Source of the DNA: Sinorhizobium sp. A49
Lineage (GTDB): Bacteria; Pseudomonadota; Alphaproteobacteria; Rhizobiales; Rhizobiaceae
Assembly: GCF_002002725.1 (NCBI RefSeq)
Contig: NZ_MUNW01000063.1
Span: forward strand, 186,001 to 250,000
Direction: 5' to 3'
Length of the DNA stretch: 64,000 nucleotides
Under the pieces are notes generated by a model. The model had not been told where the DNA came from, did no database searches, and worked only from the letters and a program-made list of their open reading frames with translations. Positions 26,454 through 34,878 of this stretch are shown here, one piece after another. Both the position numbers and the translations under genes were made by a program. Position 1 is the first letter of the stretch, and the number at the start of each line of letters is the position of its first letter.

Positions 26454-27395
26454 CTACTCTCTCGGCGACGCGGGCTTGAAACTGGCGCGTGGCGCCTTGA
26501 GGTCGAGCAATCGCATGCCCTCTTCGACCTCGTCGCGCACCCAGCGCTTGAAGGCGGCCGTTGCCTTGCTCTCCCGCCTCGAAGGCGAGCTGACGAAATA
26601 GTGGCCGTAGCCGGTTCGGGCGCGAATGCCGAAGGGAACGACCAGGCTGCCCTCGGTTACCGCAAAGCCGGCAAGCGTCTGCCAGGCGAGCATCACGCCC
26701 TGGCCGGCGATGGCCGCATCGAGCACCAGCGAGGCCTCGTTGAAGGTGTGACGCACCCCCAGTTCGGCACCGGCAAGCCCGACCTCCCGCAACCAGACCT
26801 CCCAGGTGAACATCGAATGGCCGTCAATGACAGCAGGGATCTTTAGAATATCTGCAGGCTGACGCAGGTTCTCCGCCATCGCCGGTGAGCAAACCGGGAA
26901 GACTTCCTGCTCCAGCAACAATTCCGATTTGACCCCGGGCCAGCGCCCCTCACCGACGCGTATGCCGACATCGACATCGGACGTATCGAGGTTGACGAGC
27001 CGCGTGGTCGCATCGATGCGCAAGCGGATATCAGGATGCCGCTCGGCGAAACGGTTCAGCCGGTAGACCAGCCAGCGGGCGGCAAAGACCGGAGCAACGG
27101 AAATCGTCAACACCGACTCATCCCGCCGCCGCGCCGAGGCAACAGCCTCAGCGAGTTCGCCAAAAGCACTGCTCAGTCGCCCCAGGAACAACCGGCCGAA
27201 ATCCGTTGCGACCAGCCCGCGCGACGTGCGCTCGAACAAGATGCGTCCGAGCTGCGCCTCGGTCTTGGCGATCTGCTGGCTGACCGCGCCCGGGGTCACG
27301 CCCAACTCCTCGGATGCGGCCGCCAGCGATCCAAGGCGCCCTGCCGCCTCGACCGCGCGCAAGCCGTTCAGGTGAATGGCATTCAGTTCTCTCAT
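26454..27395 (-). CDS. LysR-family regulator, GcvA-like
   Basis: 313 residues with the GcvA-type N-terminus (LNGLRAVEAAGRLGSLAAAS, TPGAVSQQIAKTEAQLG) and effector domain with AVIDGHSMFTWEVWLREVG and ASLVLDAAIAGQGVMLAW. Regulators of this group often control amino-acid, beta-lactamase or transport genes. The target is not clear: the neighbours are a convergent GST and the divergent small-protein/MmcQ pair. Confidence 0.88.
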   Translation of the reverse strand: MRELNAIHLNGLRAVEAAGRLGSLAAASEELGVTPGAVSQQIAKTEAQLGRILFERTSRGLVATDFGRLFLGRLSSAFGELAEAVASARRRDESVLTISVAPVFAARWLVYRLNRFAERHPDIRLRIDATTRLVNLDTSDVDVGIRVGEGRWPGVKSELLLEQEVFPVCSPAMAENLRQPADILKIPAVIDGHSMFTWEVWLREVGLAGAELGVRHTFNEASLVLDAAIAGQGVMLAWQTLAGFAVTEGSLVVPFGIRARTGYGHYFVSSPSRRESKATAAFKRWVRDEVEEGMRLLDLKAPRASFKPASPRE

Positions 27396-27485
27396 ATAGT
27401 TTTTCTAAACCTGCTGCTCGGCAATCTCAATTGAAATCGGGATTAAACAGGCAGATGCTTGGAAACATCGAAAGGATGGTGCGCC

Positions 27486-27695
27486 ATGCTGAAGATTTTC
27501 TCCCTGCTGAAACCGACCCGGTTTCAGACCGACCGCCGACAGGACGCCTTGCTCTTCTGGGCGCGCGACCCGTTGCAGCACCCCGACCTCGAACGAATGG
27601 ACGGGCGCGAACTCGGCGATCTGCCTTTTCCCGGCTGGCCCTGGCCGAAGGCTGTGGAGTGCAACTGCGATTGCATGCCGACAGGTGGTCGATGA
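27486..27695 (+). CDS. Small protein coupled to MmcQ-like gene
   Basis: 69 residues, no recognised family. Aromatic and Pro-rich centre (LLFWARDPLQHPDLERMDG, DLPFPGWPWPKA) and a C-terminal cysteine pair (VECNCDCMP). It is probably real because its stop overlaps the next start (ATGA at 27692) and GAAAGGA lies before the ATG. A TTG start at 27459 would add nine residues. No signal peptide or membrane segment. Confidence 0.58.
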   Translation: MLKIFSLLKPTRFQTDRRQDALLFWARDPLQHPDLERMDGRELGDLPFPGWPWPKAVECNCDCMPTGGR

Positions 27696-28078
27696 GCCAC
27701 CCACCCGCCGCCAACAAGTCCAACCCGGCCGCCGATCTCGACGGTCCGTTTGCCCGCGTGGTGAAGCTGGCTGAGGTCGCCGGCCTGCCGGAGGTGTCGC
27801 TCGGCACTTCCTATGGCACGCCCGCGCTGCTGGTGAAGGACAAGAGTTTTGTGCGCATGAAGGACCCCGAAACTCTCGTGGTGATGTGTGCGCTCGAGGA
27901 AAAGGAAATGTTGCTCGAACTCGATCCGGCCCTCTTCTTCGAAACCGATCACTACAAGGGATGGCCGGCGATGCTGGTACGCCTTGGGGCGATCGACGAC
28001 GCCAGCCTGACCCAAAGGCTGATCGCCGCCTGGCGTGAGAAGGCGCCGCGCAAATTGTCAGCCGGCTTTCCGGCATAA
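27692..28078 (+). CDS. MmcQ/YjbR family DNA-binding-fold protein
   Basis: 128 residues of the MmcQ/YjbR (DUF419) family, which has a CyaY-like fold and unknown function. Recognisable blocks are ASFGTPALLV-like LGTSYGTPALLVKDKSFVR, EEKEMLLELDPALFF and HYKGWPAMLVRL. Translationally coupled to the preceding small protein. Confidence 0.83.
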   Translation: MSHPPAANKSNPAADLDGPFARVVKLAEVAGLPEVSLGTSYGTPALLVKDKSFVRMKDPETLVVMCALEEKEMLLELDPALFFETDHYKGWPAMLVRLGAIDDASLTQRLIAAWREKAPRKLSAGFPA

Positions 28079-28211
28079 TACCAAGCGTTGATGCCAGGAG
28101 CCTATAGGACAGGTTCGATCGGGTTTTCTGGTCCGGAGAGATTGGCGGAGCGATGCTCACGCATCAGTCAAGGATCTCCGCCGGGCCTTCCAACCAAGGA
28201 GAGCGGACCGG

Positions 28212-28790
28212 TCACTTGCCGATGCTGTACACGAGACTGACCGTTCCGTCCGGGCGCGACTTCGCCTCGTTGAGCTGCAGACGATGCCGCTGCGCGACGG
28301 TTGCAAACAGTGCCTTGCCCTCACCCACCACAAGCGGATGAATGGTCAGGCGCAATTCGTCGATCGTGCCCCGGTCGAGCAGGCCGGACACCGTCTGCGC
28401 GCCTCCGACGACATAGATCGTCTTGCCGGGCTTGCGCCGCAGGACATCGATCTCGCCCGCGTCGCGCAGCACCGTCGTGTTCGCCCAGCGTACGCCGTCG
28501 AGCGTACTGGACAGCACATAGTGCGGCGTGTTCAGGGCAAAATCGGCATATTCGATCTCCTCTGAAGTCGGGAGGTTGCCGGTCAGTTCGAGCGGGCTGT
28601 GCGGATCGGCCTTGATCTCGCTCCAATATTGCTCATAGCCCGAATACATGCCGCTGCCGAGCACGCAGGCATCAATTTCGGGCAACAGATCAAACGTATC
28701 CGACCAGGATTCCACCCAGTCTGCATAGCCAGAGGGACCATCGATCATGCCATCGATGGTCATTTGCATGCCGGCAACAACCTTGCGCAT
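28212..28790 (-). CDS. RibD C-terminal / dihydrofolate reductase-like protein
   Basis: 192-residue protein of the RibD_C (bifunctional deaminase-reductase C-terminal) family, standing alone and not fused to a deaminase. Typical features are MRKVVAGMQMTIDGMIDGP at the start, a Rossmann-like GKTIYVVGGAQTVSGLL and DELRLTIHPLVVGEGKALF. The family binds NADPH; stand-alone members are poorly characterised. The start at 28790 is preceded by GGAGAG; the upstream extension is not coding-like. Confidence 0.85.
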   Translation of the reverse strand: MRKVVAGMQMTIDGMIDGPSGYADWVESWSDTFDLLPEIDACVLGSGMYSGYEQYWSEIKADPHSPLELTGNLPTSEEIEYADFALNTPHYVLSSTLDGVRWANTTVLRDAGEIDVLRRKPGKTIYVVGGAQTVSGLLDRGTIDELRLTIHPLVVGEGKALFATVAQRHRLQLNEAKSRPDGTVSLVYSIGK

Positions 28791-29043
28791 TTCGCTCTCC
28801 TCTTCGGTCCTCTCATCAAGGACGGGTGGAGCGGCTGGATGCCGACATGGTGCTTGAAAATTTGTCAGGGGCCTGCGCAGCAGCTCACAGGACGATGAGG
28901 AAGGACGCGACGGGCAATCACTTGTTTGCACCGTGAAGCATTGGCAAGAAGCAGTCCCGGGGACAGAACGGCATCGCGCTCCCTTCCAATTTTCGCCTCC
29001 CGGCTATACCGATGCTCAATCCTTGCCGCACAGGTGCCCGTCA

Positions 29044-29970
29044 ATGATCGTTCGCGACCGTCCCAGCCTTCTCAAGCTCTTCTTCATCCTGCGCGGTTCG
29101 GTCATCCAGCGGATCTTCCCGCAGGTGCTGTTCGTCTTTGCGCTGTCGGCAGGCGTCGTGTGGTCGCACCAGGCCTTTCCGGCGATGGTGCCGAGCGTCA
29201 ACAGCGGACCGTTCGCGCTGCTCGGCATCGCCCTTTCGGTGTTTCTCGGTTTTCGAAACAATGCCTGCTACGACCGCTGGTGGGAGGCGCGCAAGGATTG
29301 GGGGCAGTTGATTTTCGTCTCCCGCGATCTTGCCCGCCAGACGCTAATCCTCGATGCAAGTGGAGGAAATGGCGAAGACAGCGCCCGCGCGCGTCTGCTC
29401 AATCTGGCGATTGCCTTTGCGCAGACGCTGGTCTGCCACCTGCGATCGGGCAGCAAGCCCGACAAGGCGCTGAAAAGAGTGCCGGACGATCTGCTACCGG
29501 CCTACAAGGCAAGCCGGAACGCTCCCGATCTGCTGCTGCGCGAAATGGGCGCCATTCTTGCCAAGCTGCGCGCCACCGACAGGATCAGCGATATTCAGTT
29601 GATGATGCTGGATGGCACGGTCGGGCGGATGTCGGCGGTGCTTGCCGCCTGCGAGCGCATTCGCAACACGCCCGTCCCCTTCGGCTACACGCTGCTTCTC
29701 CACCGCACCGCCTATCTGTTCTGCTTCCTGCTGCCCTTCGGTTTTGCCGATGCGCTCGGATGGGCGACGCCGTTCGTCACCGCACTGGTCGCCTACACCT
29801 TCTTCGGCCTCGACGCTCTTGGCGACGAACTGGAAGAGCCGTTCGGCACGCTGCCGAACGACCTGCCGATCGTGGCGCTTGCCAACACGATCGAGATCAA
29901 TCTGCGCGAGGCGCTTGGAGAAACCGACCTGCCCCAACTGCCGAAACCGAAGGATTACATGCTGATGTAG
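29044..29970 (+). CDS. Bestrophin-family anion channel
   Basis: 308 residues of the bacterial bestrophin/UPF0187 family, pentameric anion or cation channels of the inner membrane. The N-terminal helices (IFPQVLFVFALSAGVVWSH, then FALLGIALSVFLGFRNNACY) are followed by the family signature YDRWWEARKDWGQLI, and the C-terminal helices LFCFLLPFGFADALGW and ALVAYTFFGLDALGDELEEPFG. The chosen ATG at 29044 begins MIVRDRPSLLK, typical for the family. Confidence 0.9.
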   Translation: MIVRDRPSLLKLFFILRGSVIQRIFPQVLFVFALSAGVVWSHQAFPAMVPSVNSGPFALLGIALSVFLGFRNNACYDRWWEARKDWGQLIFVSRDLARQTLILDASGGNGEDSARARLLNLAIAFAQTLVCHLRSGSKPDKALKRVPDDLLPAYKASRNAPDLLLREMGAILAKLRATDRISDIQLMMLDGTVGRMSAVLAACERIRNTPVPFGYTLLLHRTAYLFCFLLPFGFADALGWATPFVTALVAYTFFGLDALGDELEEPFGTLPNDLPIVALANTIEINLREALGETDLPQLPKPKDYMLM

Positions 29971-29993
29971 CCACGCGGTCCAGACTGCCGGTG

Positions 29994-30014
29994 CGGCCGG
30001 AGCGATCCCGGCCG
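29994..30014. terminator. Hairpin between bestrophin and GST genes
   Basis: Perfect 7-bp stem CGGCCGG / CCGGCCG with loop AGCGATC in the convergent gap. No T-tract, so only a candidate. Confidence 0.35.
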
Positions 30015-30057
30015 GCGGCTGACCTGCCTTTGAAAAGGGCTGCAGCAGGCTCCGGGC

Positions 30058-30678
30058 TTATCCCTTCAAAACCGCGAGAACCCGGGCGACGGCCGGCCGT
30101 TGCGTCATGCGGTTGCGGTGATCGAGGATTTTCGGGAACCGCGCCGGGTCGACGCCATCCGGCTCGAGCCAGCCGGCGATGGTGAAGAGGTAGGGGTCGG
30201 CGATCGAGTAGGTCTCGCCTGTGACGAAGGGGCCGGCGAGCATGGTGCTCTCGATCAGCTGGAAGCAATCCGTCATGTTCGAGGCAACCTTGGCTCTCAT
30301 CGCCTCGTGTGCGGCCGCGTCGTCAGCCCAGCGCGAGCCGCGCCGGCCATGGGCATGGGCGACATGCACGGTCGAGCAGAGGTAGCTCAGGAACGACTGG
30401 ATCCGCGCAAATTCGAAGGCATCGTCAATCGGCGCGAGCTTCGCCTGTGGAACGCTCTGGGCAATGTAGGTGAGGATCGCGGGGGTCTCGGTGATCGTGC
30501 CGCGATCGGTGACGAGTGCGGGGACACGTCCCTTCGGATTGACCGCGAGGTAATCGGGCTTGGTCTGTTCCGCCTTGGAAAAATCGACCGCCACGGCCGT
30601 GTAATCGATGCCGGTCTCTTCCAGCGCGATGTGCGAGGCCAGTGAGCAGGTTCCCGGGGTGTAGAACAATTTCAGCAC
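30058..30678 (-). CDS. Glutathione S-transferase, beta-class-like
   Basis: 206 residues. The N-terminus MLKLFYTPGTCSLASHIALEE is that of bacterial beta-class transferases, with the active-site Cys in GTCSLA, the cis-Pro in PKGRVPALV and TETPAILTYIAQ for gamma-glutamyl binding. The C-terminal domain contains ETYSIADPYLFTIAGWL. Conjugation or thiol-exchange reactions with glutathione are expected. Second GST in the window. Confidence 0.9.
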   Translation of the reverse strand: MLKLFYTPGTCSLASHIALEETGIDYTAVAVDFSKAEQTKPDYLAVNPKGRVPALVTDRGTITETPAILTYIAQSVPQAKLAPIDDAFEFARIQSFLSYLCSTVHVAHAHGRRGSRWADDAAAHEAMRAKVASNMTDCFQLIESTMLAGPFVTGETYSIADPYLFTIAGWLEPDGVDPARFPKILDHRNRMTQRPAVARVLAVLKG

Positions 30679-30783
30679 GTTACTCTCCTTGCTGATCCAA
30701 GGCGGCCCTGGCGCCGTCCGGGCCGCAGAAGAAATGAAGTCGCCTCGGTTGACAAGCCAAACCCGACTTCAATACAACGTGAA

Positions 30784-30804
30784 CGTAACGTTATAACATA
30801 TTTT
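30784..30804. promoter_or_regulatory. Zur-box-like element before DUF4198 gene
   Basis: GTAACGTTATAACATA lies 11-27 bp before the DUF4198 start codon. The GTTATAAC core (30790-30797) and the TATAACAT half resemble alphaproteobacterial Zur sites. The dyad is imperfect outside the core, and three close ACGT steps precede it. Low-to-moderate support. Confidence 0.35.
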
Positions 30805-30815
30805 CGGAGTTTCTC

Positions 30816-31547
30816 ATGAAAGCCTTCATCTCCTCCCTGCTCGCCGCCGGTCTTCTGACGGCCGTAGCCACGCCGGCATTTGCGCATGGCGCCTGGATCG
30901 GCGAGCGCTGGGGCGACCTTGCCGTGATCTACGGTCACGGCCCCGCCGACGAAGCCTATGATCCGGCAAAGGTGAAATCCGTTTCGGCGCTTGGTGAAGA
31001 CGGCAAGGTACGGCCGGTGACCATTGAGGCAGCCGGAACCCACGCGCTCTTAAAGCTCGACGGCGAACCGGCCCTGCTCGCGCTTGAATTCGACAACGGT
31101 TACTGGAGCGAAGGTGCCGACGGCAAATGGGTCAACAAGCCGAAGAGCGAAGTTCCCGGCGCCAAGCAGGCGAGCCACTCGGTGAAATACAGCATCGCGC
31201 TTGTGCATGTGCATGGCGACATGCCGGCATTCCCGGCCCAGCCGCTGCAGATCGTGCCGCTGGACAATCCGATCGGGCTGAAGCCGGGCGAAAAATTTCG
31301 CGTCCGTCTGCTGCTTGACGGCAAGCCGCTCGAAGGCAAGGAAATCACCATCGATTACGCCGGACTTCCAGAGCTCGTTTCCGAAAAAACGGACGCGAAA
31401 GGTGAAGCCGAAGTGACGCTGCGCAATGCCGGCGTCAACATTCTTGCCGTCAGCCACGCCATTCCGCTCGACGGTGACACTGCCGCCGACAAGAAGGGCC
31501 TGACGGCAACGCTGACCTTCGTCGCCGAGCCGCATATTCACGAATAG
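30816..31547 (+). CDS. DUF4198 periplasmic protein (putative metal-uptake accessory)
   Basis: 243 residues with a Sec signal peptide (MKAFISSLLAAGLLTAVA, cleavage after AFA-H). The mature protein starts HGAWIGERWGD and ends with a His-rich tail (EPHIHE); HVHGDMPAFPAQPL and LKPGEKFRVRLLLDGKPLEG are DUF4198/GH25-like blocks. DUF4198 proteins are often encoded beside nickel, cobalt or zinc transporters and contain an Ig-like fold. A metal-linked role is inferred from the His residues and the Zur-like upstream element. Confidence 0.85.
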   Translation: MKAFISSLLAAGLLTAVATPAFAHGAWIGERWGDLAVIYGHGPADEAYDPAKVKSVSALGEDGKVRPVTIEAAGTHALLKLDGEPALLALEFDNGYWSEGADGKWVNKPKSEVPGAKQASHSVKYSIALVHVHGDMPAFPAQPLQIVPLDNPIGLKPGEKFRVRLLLDGKPLEGKEITIDYAGLPELVSEKTDAKGEAEVTLRNAGVNILAVSHAIPLDGDTAADKKGLTATLTFVAEPHIHE

Positions 31548-31625
31548 TCACGCCTTTCCGCACAGCGGAACGGGCGTTGCCAAGCGGCACAGAGGCGCGC
31601 TCGCGACTCGCGTCGCGGCAATCGG

Positions 31626-31659
31626 CGGCCCCGGTGGAACATCCACCCCACCGGGGCCG
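31626..31659. terminator. Bidirectional terminator
   Basis: Perfect 12-bp stem CGGCCCCGGTGG / CCACCGGGGCCG with a 10-nt loop between the convergent DUF4198 and DUF4406 genes; only a short pyrimidine tail (TCTTC) follows. Confidence 0.65.
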
Positions 31660-31666
31660 TCTTCAC

Positions 31667-32038
31667 TCAAGCGACCCGCGCTTCACTGCAACCGGGCACA
31701 TCTTCGAGGTTGAAGTAGACGGGAATGCCGCGCTCGCGGGCGATGCGGACATCGTTGTCGGCGCCCTTGCTGTCGCCCGGCAGGCGCAGCACGGCATCAC
31801 AAAGCGCCAGCAGCCGTCCAGCGACGGGATGGAAGATCTCCTCGTAAAGCGCGTCGCCGATCCTGGCACCACCAGCGGCATGCCAGACCGGCAGCGCCAC
31901 CCACTCCCCGATCATTGGCACGTGGCCGGCTTTGAACAGAGCGTAGGACGGCTCCTCCAGCCGCTTCAGATTTTCCGCCATCTTGGCCGGGTCGTCGCCC
32001 GTGCCCGAGCGATAGGGCCCCGCAATCAGGATCAGCAT
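31667..32038 (-). CDS. DUF4406 / nucleoside 2-deoxyribosyltransferase-like protein
   Basis: 123 residues. MLILIAGPYRSGTGDDPAKM resembles the nucleotide-binding start of the nucleoside 2-deoxyribosyltransferase superfamily; CDAVLRLPGDSKGADNDVR and ARERGIPVYFNLEDV fit DUF4406. The substrate is unknown. The start at 32038 follows GGAGAA. It diverges from a DeoR/GlpR-type regulator with clear dyads in between, so it is the likely target of that regulator. Confidence 0.78.
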   Translation of the reverse strand: MLILIAGPYRSGTGDDPAKMAENLKRLEEPSYALFKAGHVPMIGEWVALPVWHAAGGARIGDALYEEIFHPVAGRLLALCDAVLRLPGDSKGADNDVRIARERGIPVYFNLEDVPGCSEARVA

Positions 32039-32067
32039 GATTTTTCTCCATACATTTGCACAATATA

Positions 32068-32083
32068 TCCAGATAATTCTGGA
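32068..32083. promoter_or_regulatory. Operator candidate 1 (DeoR-type)
   Basis: Perfect TCCAGA-TAAT-TCTGGA dyad in the 95-bp divergent region between the DUF4406 gene and the DeoR-family gene. Confidence 0.5.
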
Positions 32084-32087
32084 ATAC

Positions 32088-32113
32088 TCACGATATTTCG
32101 TGCAATATCGTGA
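32088..32113. promoter_or_regulatory. Operator candidate 2 (DeoR-type)
   Basis: Perfect 10-bp arms TCACGATATT / AATATCGTGA around TCGTGC, 20 bp upstream of the DeoR-family start codon. Too AT-rich and too close to the start to be a terminator; best read as an autoregulatory operator. Confidence 0.6.
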
Positions 32114-32133
32114 AGAATCAAGGAGCGAAGTGA

Positions 32134-32886
32134 ATGCTGACCACACAGAGACGGGCGCTGATTTCGGCGCGGCTGAACCGCGACGGCGAGCTTGTCGCCA
32201 AGCGTCTCGCGGACGAGCTGCAGCTTTCCGAAGACACGATCCGCCGCGACCTCCGGGAGATGGCGGCCGAAGGGCTGCTGCAGCGAGTGCACGGCGGCGC
32301 GTTGCCGCTGGTACCGACCCTGCCGGATTTTGCCGCGCGCCAGGAGATTGCCGGCGACGTCAAGCGCCGGCTCGGCCGCAAGGCGGCCGGACTTGTGTCT
32401 GCGGGGCAAACGGTCTTTCTCGACGGCGGCACCAGCAACGCCGAAATCGCCCGAGCGCTGCCGCGCGAAATGCGGCTGACGATCGTCACGCACAGCCCGA
32501 CGATCGCAGCCGAGCTCGAACGGCATGATGCGGATGTGATCCTGATCGGCGGACGAATTTACAAACACTCGATGGTGGCGACCGGTGCCGCCACAGTGGC
32601 GGCGATTGCTGCCATTCGCATCGACACCTTCTTCCTGGGCGTCACCGCGATCCATCCGGTTCATGGGTTTTCGACCGGCGACTACGAGGAGGCGGCCGTC
32701 AAGCGCGCGATCCTCGCCCAGGCGGCGGAGACGTTCGTTATCGCCACAACCGAAAAATTCGGCGCGGCCTCGCCACATCACGTCGCCAACGTGGAGGACA
32801 TTGCCGGGCTGATCTTACCGGAAGATATGAATGAAGCTGCCTTCAAGCCCTATCGCGACAAGGGCGTGACGCTGCTGCCCGCCTGA
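32134..32886 (+). CDS. DeoR/GlpR-family transcriptional regulator
   Basis: 250 residues. N-terminal DeoR HTH (ISARLNRDGELVAKRLADEL, SEDTIRRDLREMAAEG LLQRVHGGA) followed by a DeoRC sugar-phosphate-isomerase-like sensor (FLDGGTSNAEIARALP, LIGGRIYKHSMVATG, ITAIHPVHGFSTGDYEEA-like segment). Such repressors respond to phosphorylated sugars or nucleosides. CAAGGAG lies before the start. Divergent from the DUF4406 gene. Confidence 0.9.
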   Translation: MLTTQRRALISARLNRDGELVAKRLADELQLSEDTIRRDLREMAAEGLLQRVHGGALPLVPTLPDFAARQEIAGDVKRRLGRKAAGLVSAGQTVFLDGGTSNAEIARALPREMRLTIVTHSPTIAAELERHDADVILIGGRIYKHSMVATGAATVAAIAAIRIDTFFLGVTAIHPVHGFSTGDYEEAAVKRAILAQAAETFVIATTEKFGAASPHHVANVEDIAGLILPEDMNEAAFKPYRDKGVTLLPA

Positions 32887-32965
32887 GGGCGGAGTATCCG
32901 GCCGGCGCGAAAGCTGTGCGAAGGACGCGCGACCGAGGTTCCGGTCAGCGCATCCTTCCGATCGA

Positions 32966-33973
32966 TCATGCTGCGAAAGCGTCCGTCACCCTGACGTCGC
33001 CGACCGGGATGCCGTTCCAGTTCTTCATGGTGTGGCTGGCCTGCGCCATCAGGGCCGCGTGCACTTCGGGCTCATCCTTGAAGAAACGGGCAAGCGTGGC
33101 GGTGACCATGGCCTCGGCCGCGCGGGTAGCGCCATCCTCGCATTTGACGGCAATGGCGATGCCCTGTTCCGGAATCGCCGCGCAGAAGACGCCTTCGGCA
33201 CCGGTCTTGGCAAAGATCCGGCCGGGCGCCGTTTCCATCAGCCGCGTGCAGCCGCGCTTGGTGCCGGCGACGTAGAAGGGCTCGGCCATGCAAGCCTCGA
33301 TCAGCCGCTTCGACGCGCGGGCACGCTCGGGCGCAAGACCGACGCCGGTCACCATCTTGGCGAAACCGTGCGCAAGGCCCTTCAGCGGCACCGCATAGGT
33401 CGGGATCGAACAACCGTCGACGCCGCAATTGTCGCGGCCGAGGATGGCGCCGGTAAGGCTTTCCATCGCCCCACGGATTTCCTGCTGCAGCGGATGGTCA
33501 TAGCCGACATAGCCCTTCACCTCGGTGCCGGAATGGCAGCAGGCGCAGATGAAACCGGAATGCTTTCCGGAGCAATTGTTGTGAAGTGCGCTCGGTGCCT
33601 CCATCGACCTTGCCTGACCGATCAGCGTCTTCTGGTCGGACGACCAATGGGCGCCGCATTCGAGCGCGGAGACGTCGCGGCCGGCAGCGGCCAGCATTTT
33701 CGTGGCAAGTGCTACATGCTCCGGCTCGCCCGAATGGGAGGAGCAGGCGAGTGCCAACTCCTTGTTGCCGAAGCCGTAAGCATCGGCAGCACCGCTTTCC
33801 ATCAGCGGCAGCGCCTGCATCGCCTTGCAGGCCGACCGCGGGAACACACCGCTGTCGGTATCACCAAGAGAAAAGATCGTGCGGCCGTCACCGTCGACGG
33901 CAATAACCAGGCCTCGGTGGCGGCTTTCGACCAGATTGCCGCGCGTGACTTCGACGAGAACGGGATTCGACAT
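32966..33973 (-). CDS. L-asparaginase, Rhizobium etli type (ReAV-like)
   Basis: 335-residue asparaginase II of the family first studied in Rhizobium etli, unrelated to the classical E. coli enzymes; it hydrolyses L-asparagine to aspartate and ammonia. The two Ser-Lys elements are visible: Ser47 and Lys50 in FPRSACKAM, and Ser79 in LACSSHSGEPEH. The metal-site residues described for ReAV map to Cys134 and Lys137 (NNCSGKHSGF) and Cys188 (DNCGVDGCSIP), each one position lower than in that protein. RGNLVESRHRG at the N-terminus also fits. Divergent from the DUF3750 gene. Confidence 0.92.
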   Translation of the reverse strand: MSNPVLVEVTRGNLVESRHRGLVIAVDGDGRTIFSLGDTDSGVFPRSACKAMQALPLMESGAADAYGFGNKELALACSSHSGEPEHVALATKMLAAAGRDVSALECGAHWSSDQKTLIGQARSMEAPSALHNNCSGKHSGFICACCHSGTEVKGYVGYDHPLQQEIRGAMESLTGAILGRDNCGVDGCSIPTYAVPLKGLAHGFAKMVTGVGLAPERARASKRLIEACMAEPFYVAGTKRGCTRLMETAPGRIFAKTGAEGVFCAAIPEQGIAIAVKCEDGATRAAEAMVTATLARFFKDEPEVHAALMAQASHTMKNWNGIPVGDVRVTDAFAA

Positions 33974-34045
33974 GCCTTGCCCTCAAATTTCCTAGATTGG
34001 TGCATGCATTTAGCAGGAATCGAACAACAGGAAACCGGGGCTTTC

Positions 34046-34783
34046 ATGAAATTCATCCGCAGGCTCGTTGCCGCCTTTCTGGTCATCTACCTCCTGCCGG
34101 CGCTCGCCTCGGCCGGATGGTGGTACATGAAGGAGCGTCCGCAGAGCTGGCGCGACGCAGATTGGTCGTCGGCGGGCATCCTGCCGAAACCGGCGCAAAG
34201 CCCGGATGCTGCCGTTTACATCTTCTCCGCCACCACGGGCGGCCTGAAGGGGGCTGTCGCCAGCCACGCCTGGATCGTCACCAAGCAACAGGGTGCCGCA
34301 GCCTACAACCGCTACGACAAGGTCGGCTGGGGCAAGCCGATCCGTAGGAACGCCTATCCGGCGGATGCCCGCTGGTACTCGAACGAGCCGCGGCCGGTTG
34401 CGACCGTAAGCGGTGCTGAAGCAAGCAGACTAATCCCGAAGATCGAAGCGGCGATCGCGGCCTACCCCTATTCCACGGCCGGCGGCTACCGGATCTGGCC
34501 AGGGCCGAACTCCAACACCTTCGTTGCCCATGTGCTGCGCTCGGTGCCGGAACTCGATGCGGTGCTGCCGCCGGACGCCGTCGGGCGTGACTATCTGCCG
34601 GAGGGAAAACTGTTCCAGATCGACGCCGACGGGCGCGACCTGCATGCGACGCTCTATGGCCTCGCCGGCATTTCGGCAGGGGTGCGCAGCGGCCTGGAAC
34701 TGCATTTCTTCGGCCTCGTCGCCGGATTTGACATTGCCAACCCCGGCATCAAGATCCCGGCACTCGGACGTTTCGGCATCTGA
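34046..34783 (+). CDS. DUF3750 membrane-anchored protein
   Basis: 245 residues with a single N-terminal membrane anchor (RLVAAFLVIYLLPALASAGW) and a periplasmic DUF3750 domain: AAVYIFSATTGGLKGAVASH, HAWIVTK, VGWGKPIRRNAYPADARWY and GPNSNTFVAHVLRSVPEL. The GPNSNTF-x-H pattern suggests a papain-like or NlpC-related active site, but this is inference. Function unknown. Nudix gene follows after 95 bp. Confidence 0.83.
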   Translation: MKFIRRLVAAFLVIYLLPALASAGWWYMKERPQSWRDADWSSAGILPKPAQSPDAAVYIFSATTGGLKGAVASHAWIVTKQQGAAAYNRYDKVGWGKPIRRNAYPADARWYSNEPRPVATVSGAEASRLIPKIEAAIAAYPYSTAGGYRIWPGPNSNTFVAHVLRSVPELDAVLPPDAVGRDYLPEGKLFQIDADGRDLHATLYGLAGISAGVRSGLELHFFGLVAGFDIANPGIKIPALGRFGI

Positions 34784-34878
34784 CGGCATTCATTCCCCGG
34801 AAAACCAGACCGGAAAGCAATTGATGAGCAGGATCAGAAACTGCATGGTCCCGCCGCCATTGCGACAAGGACATCCCC

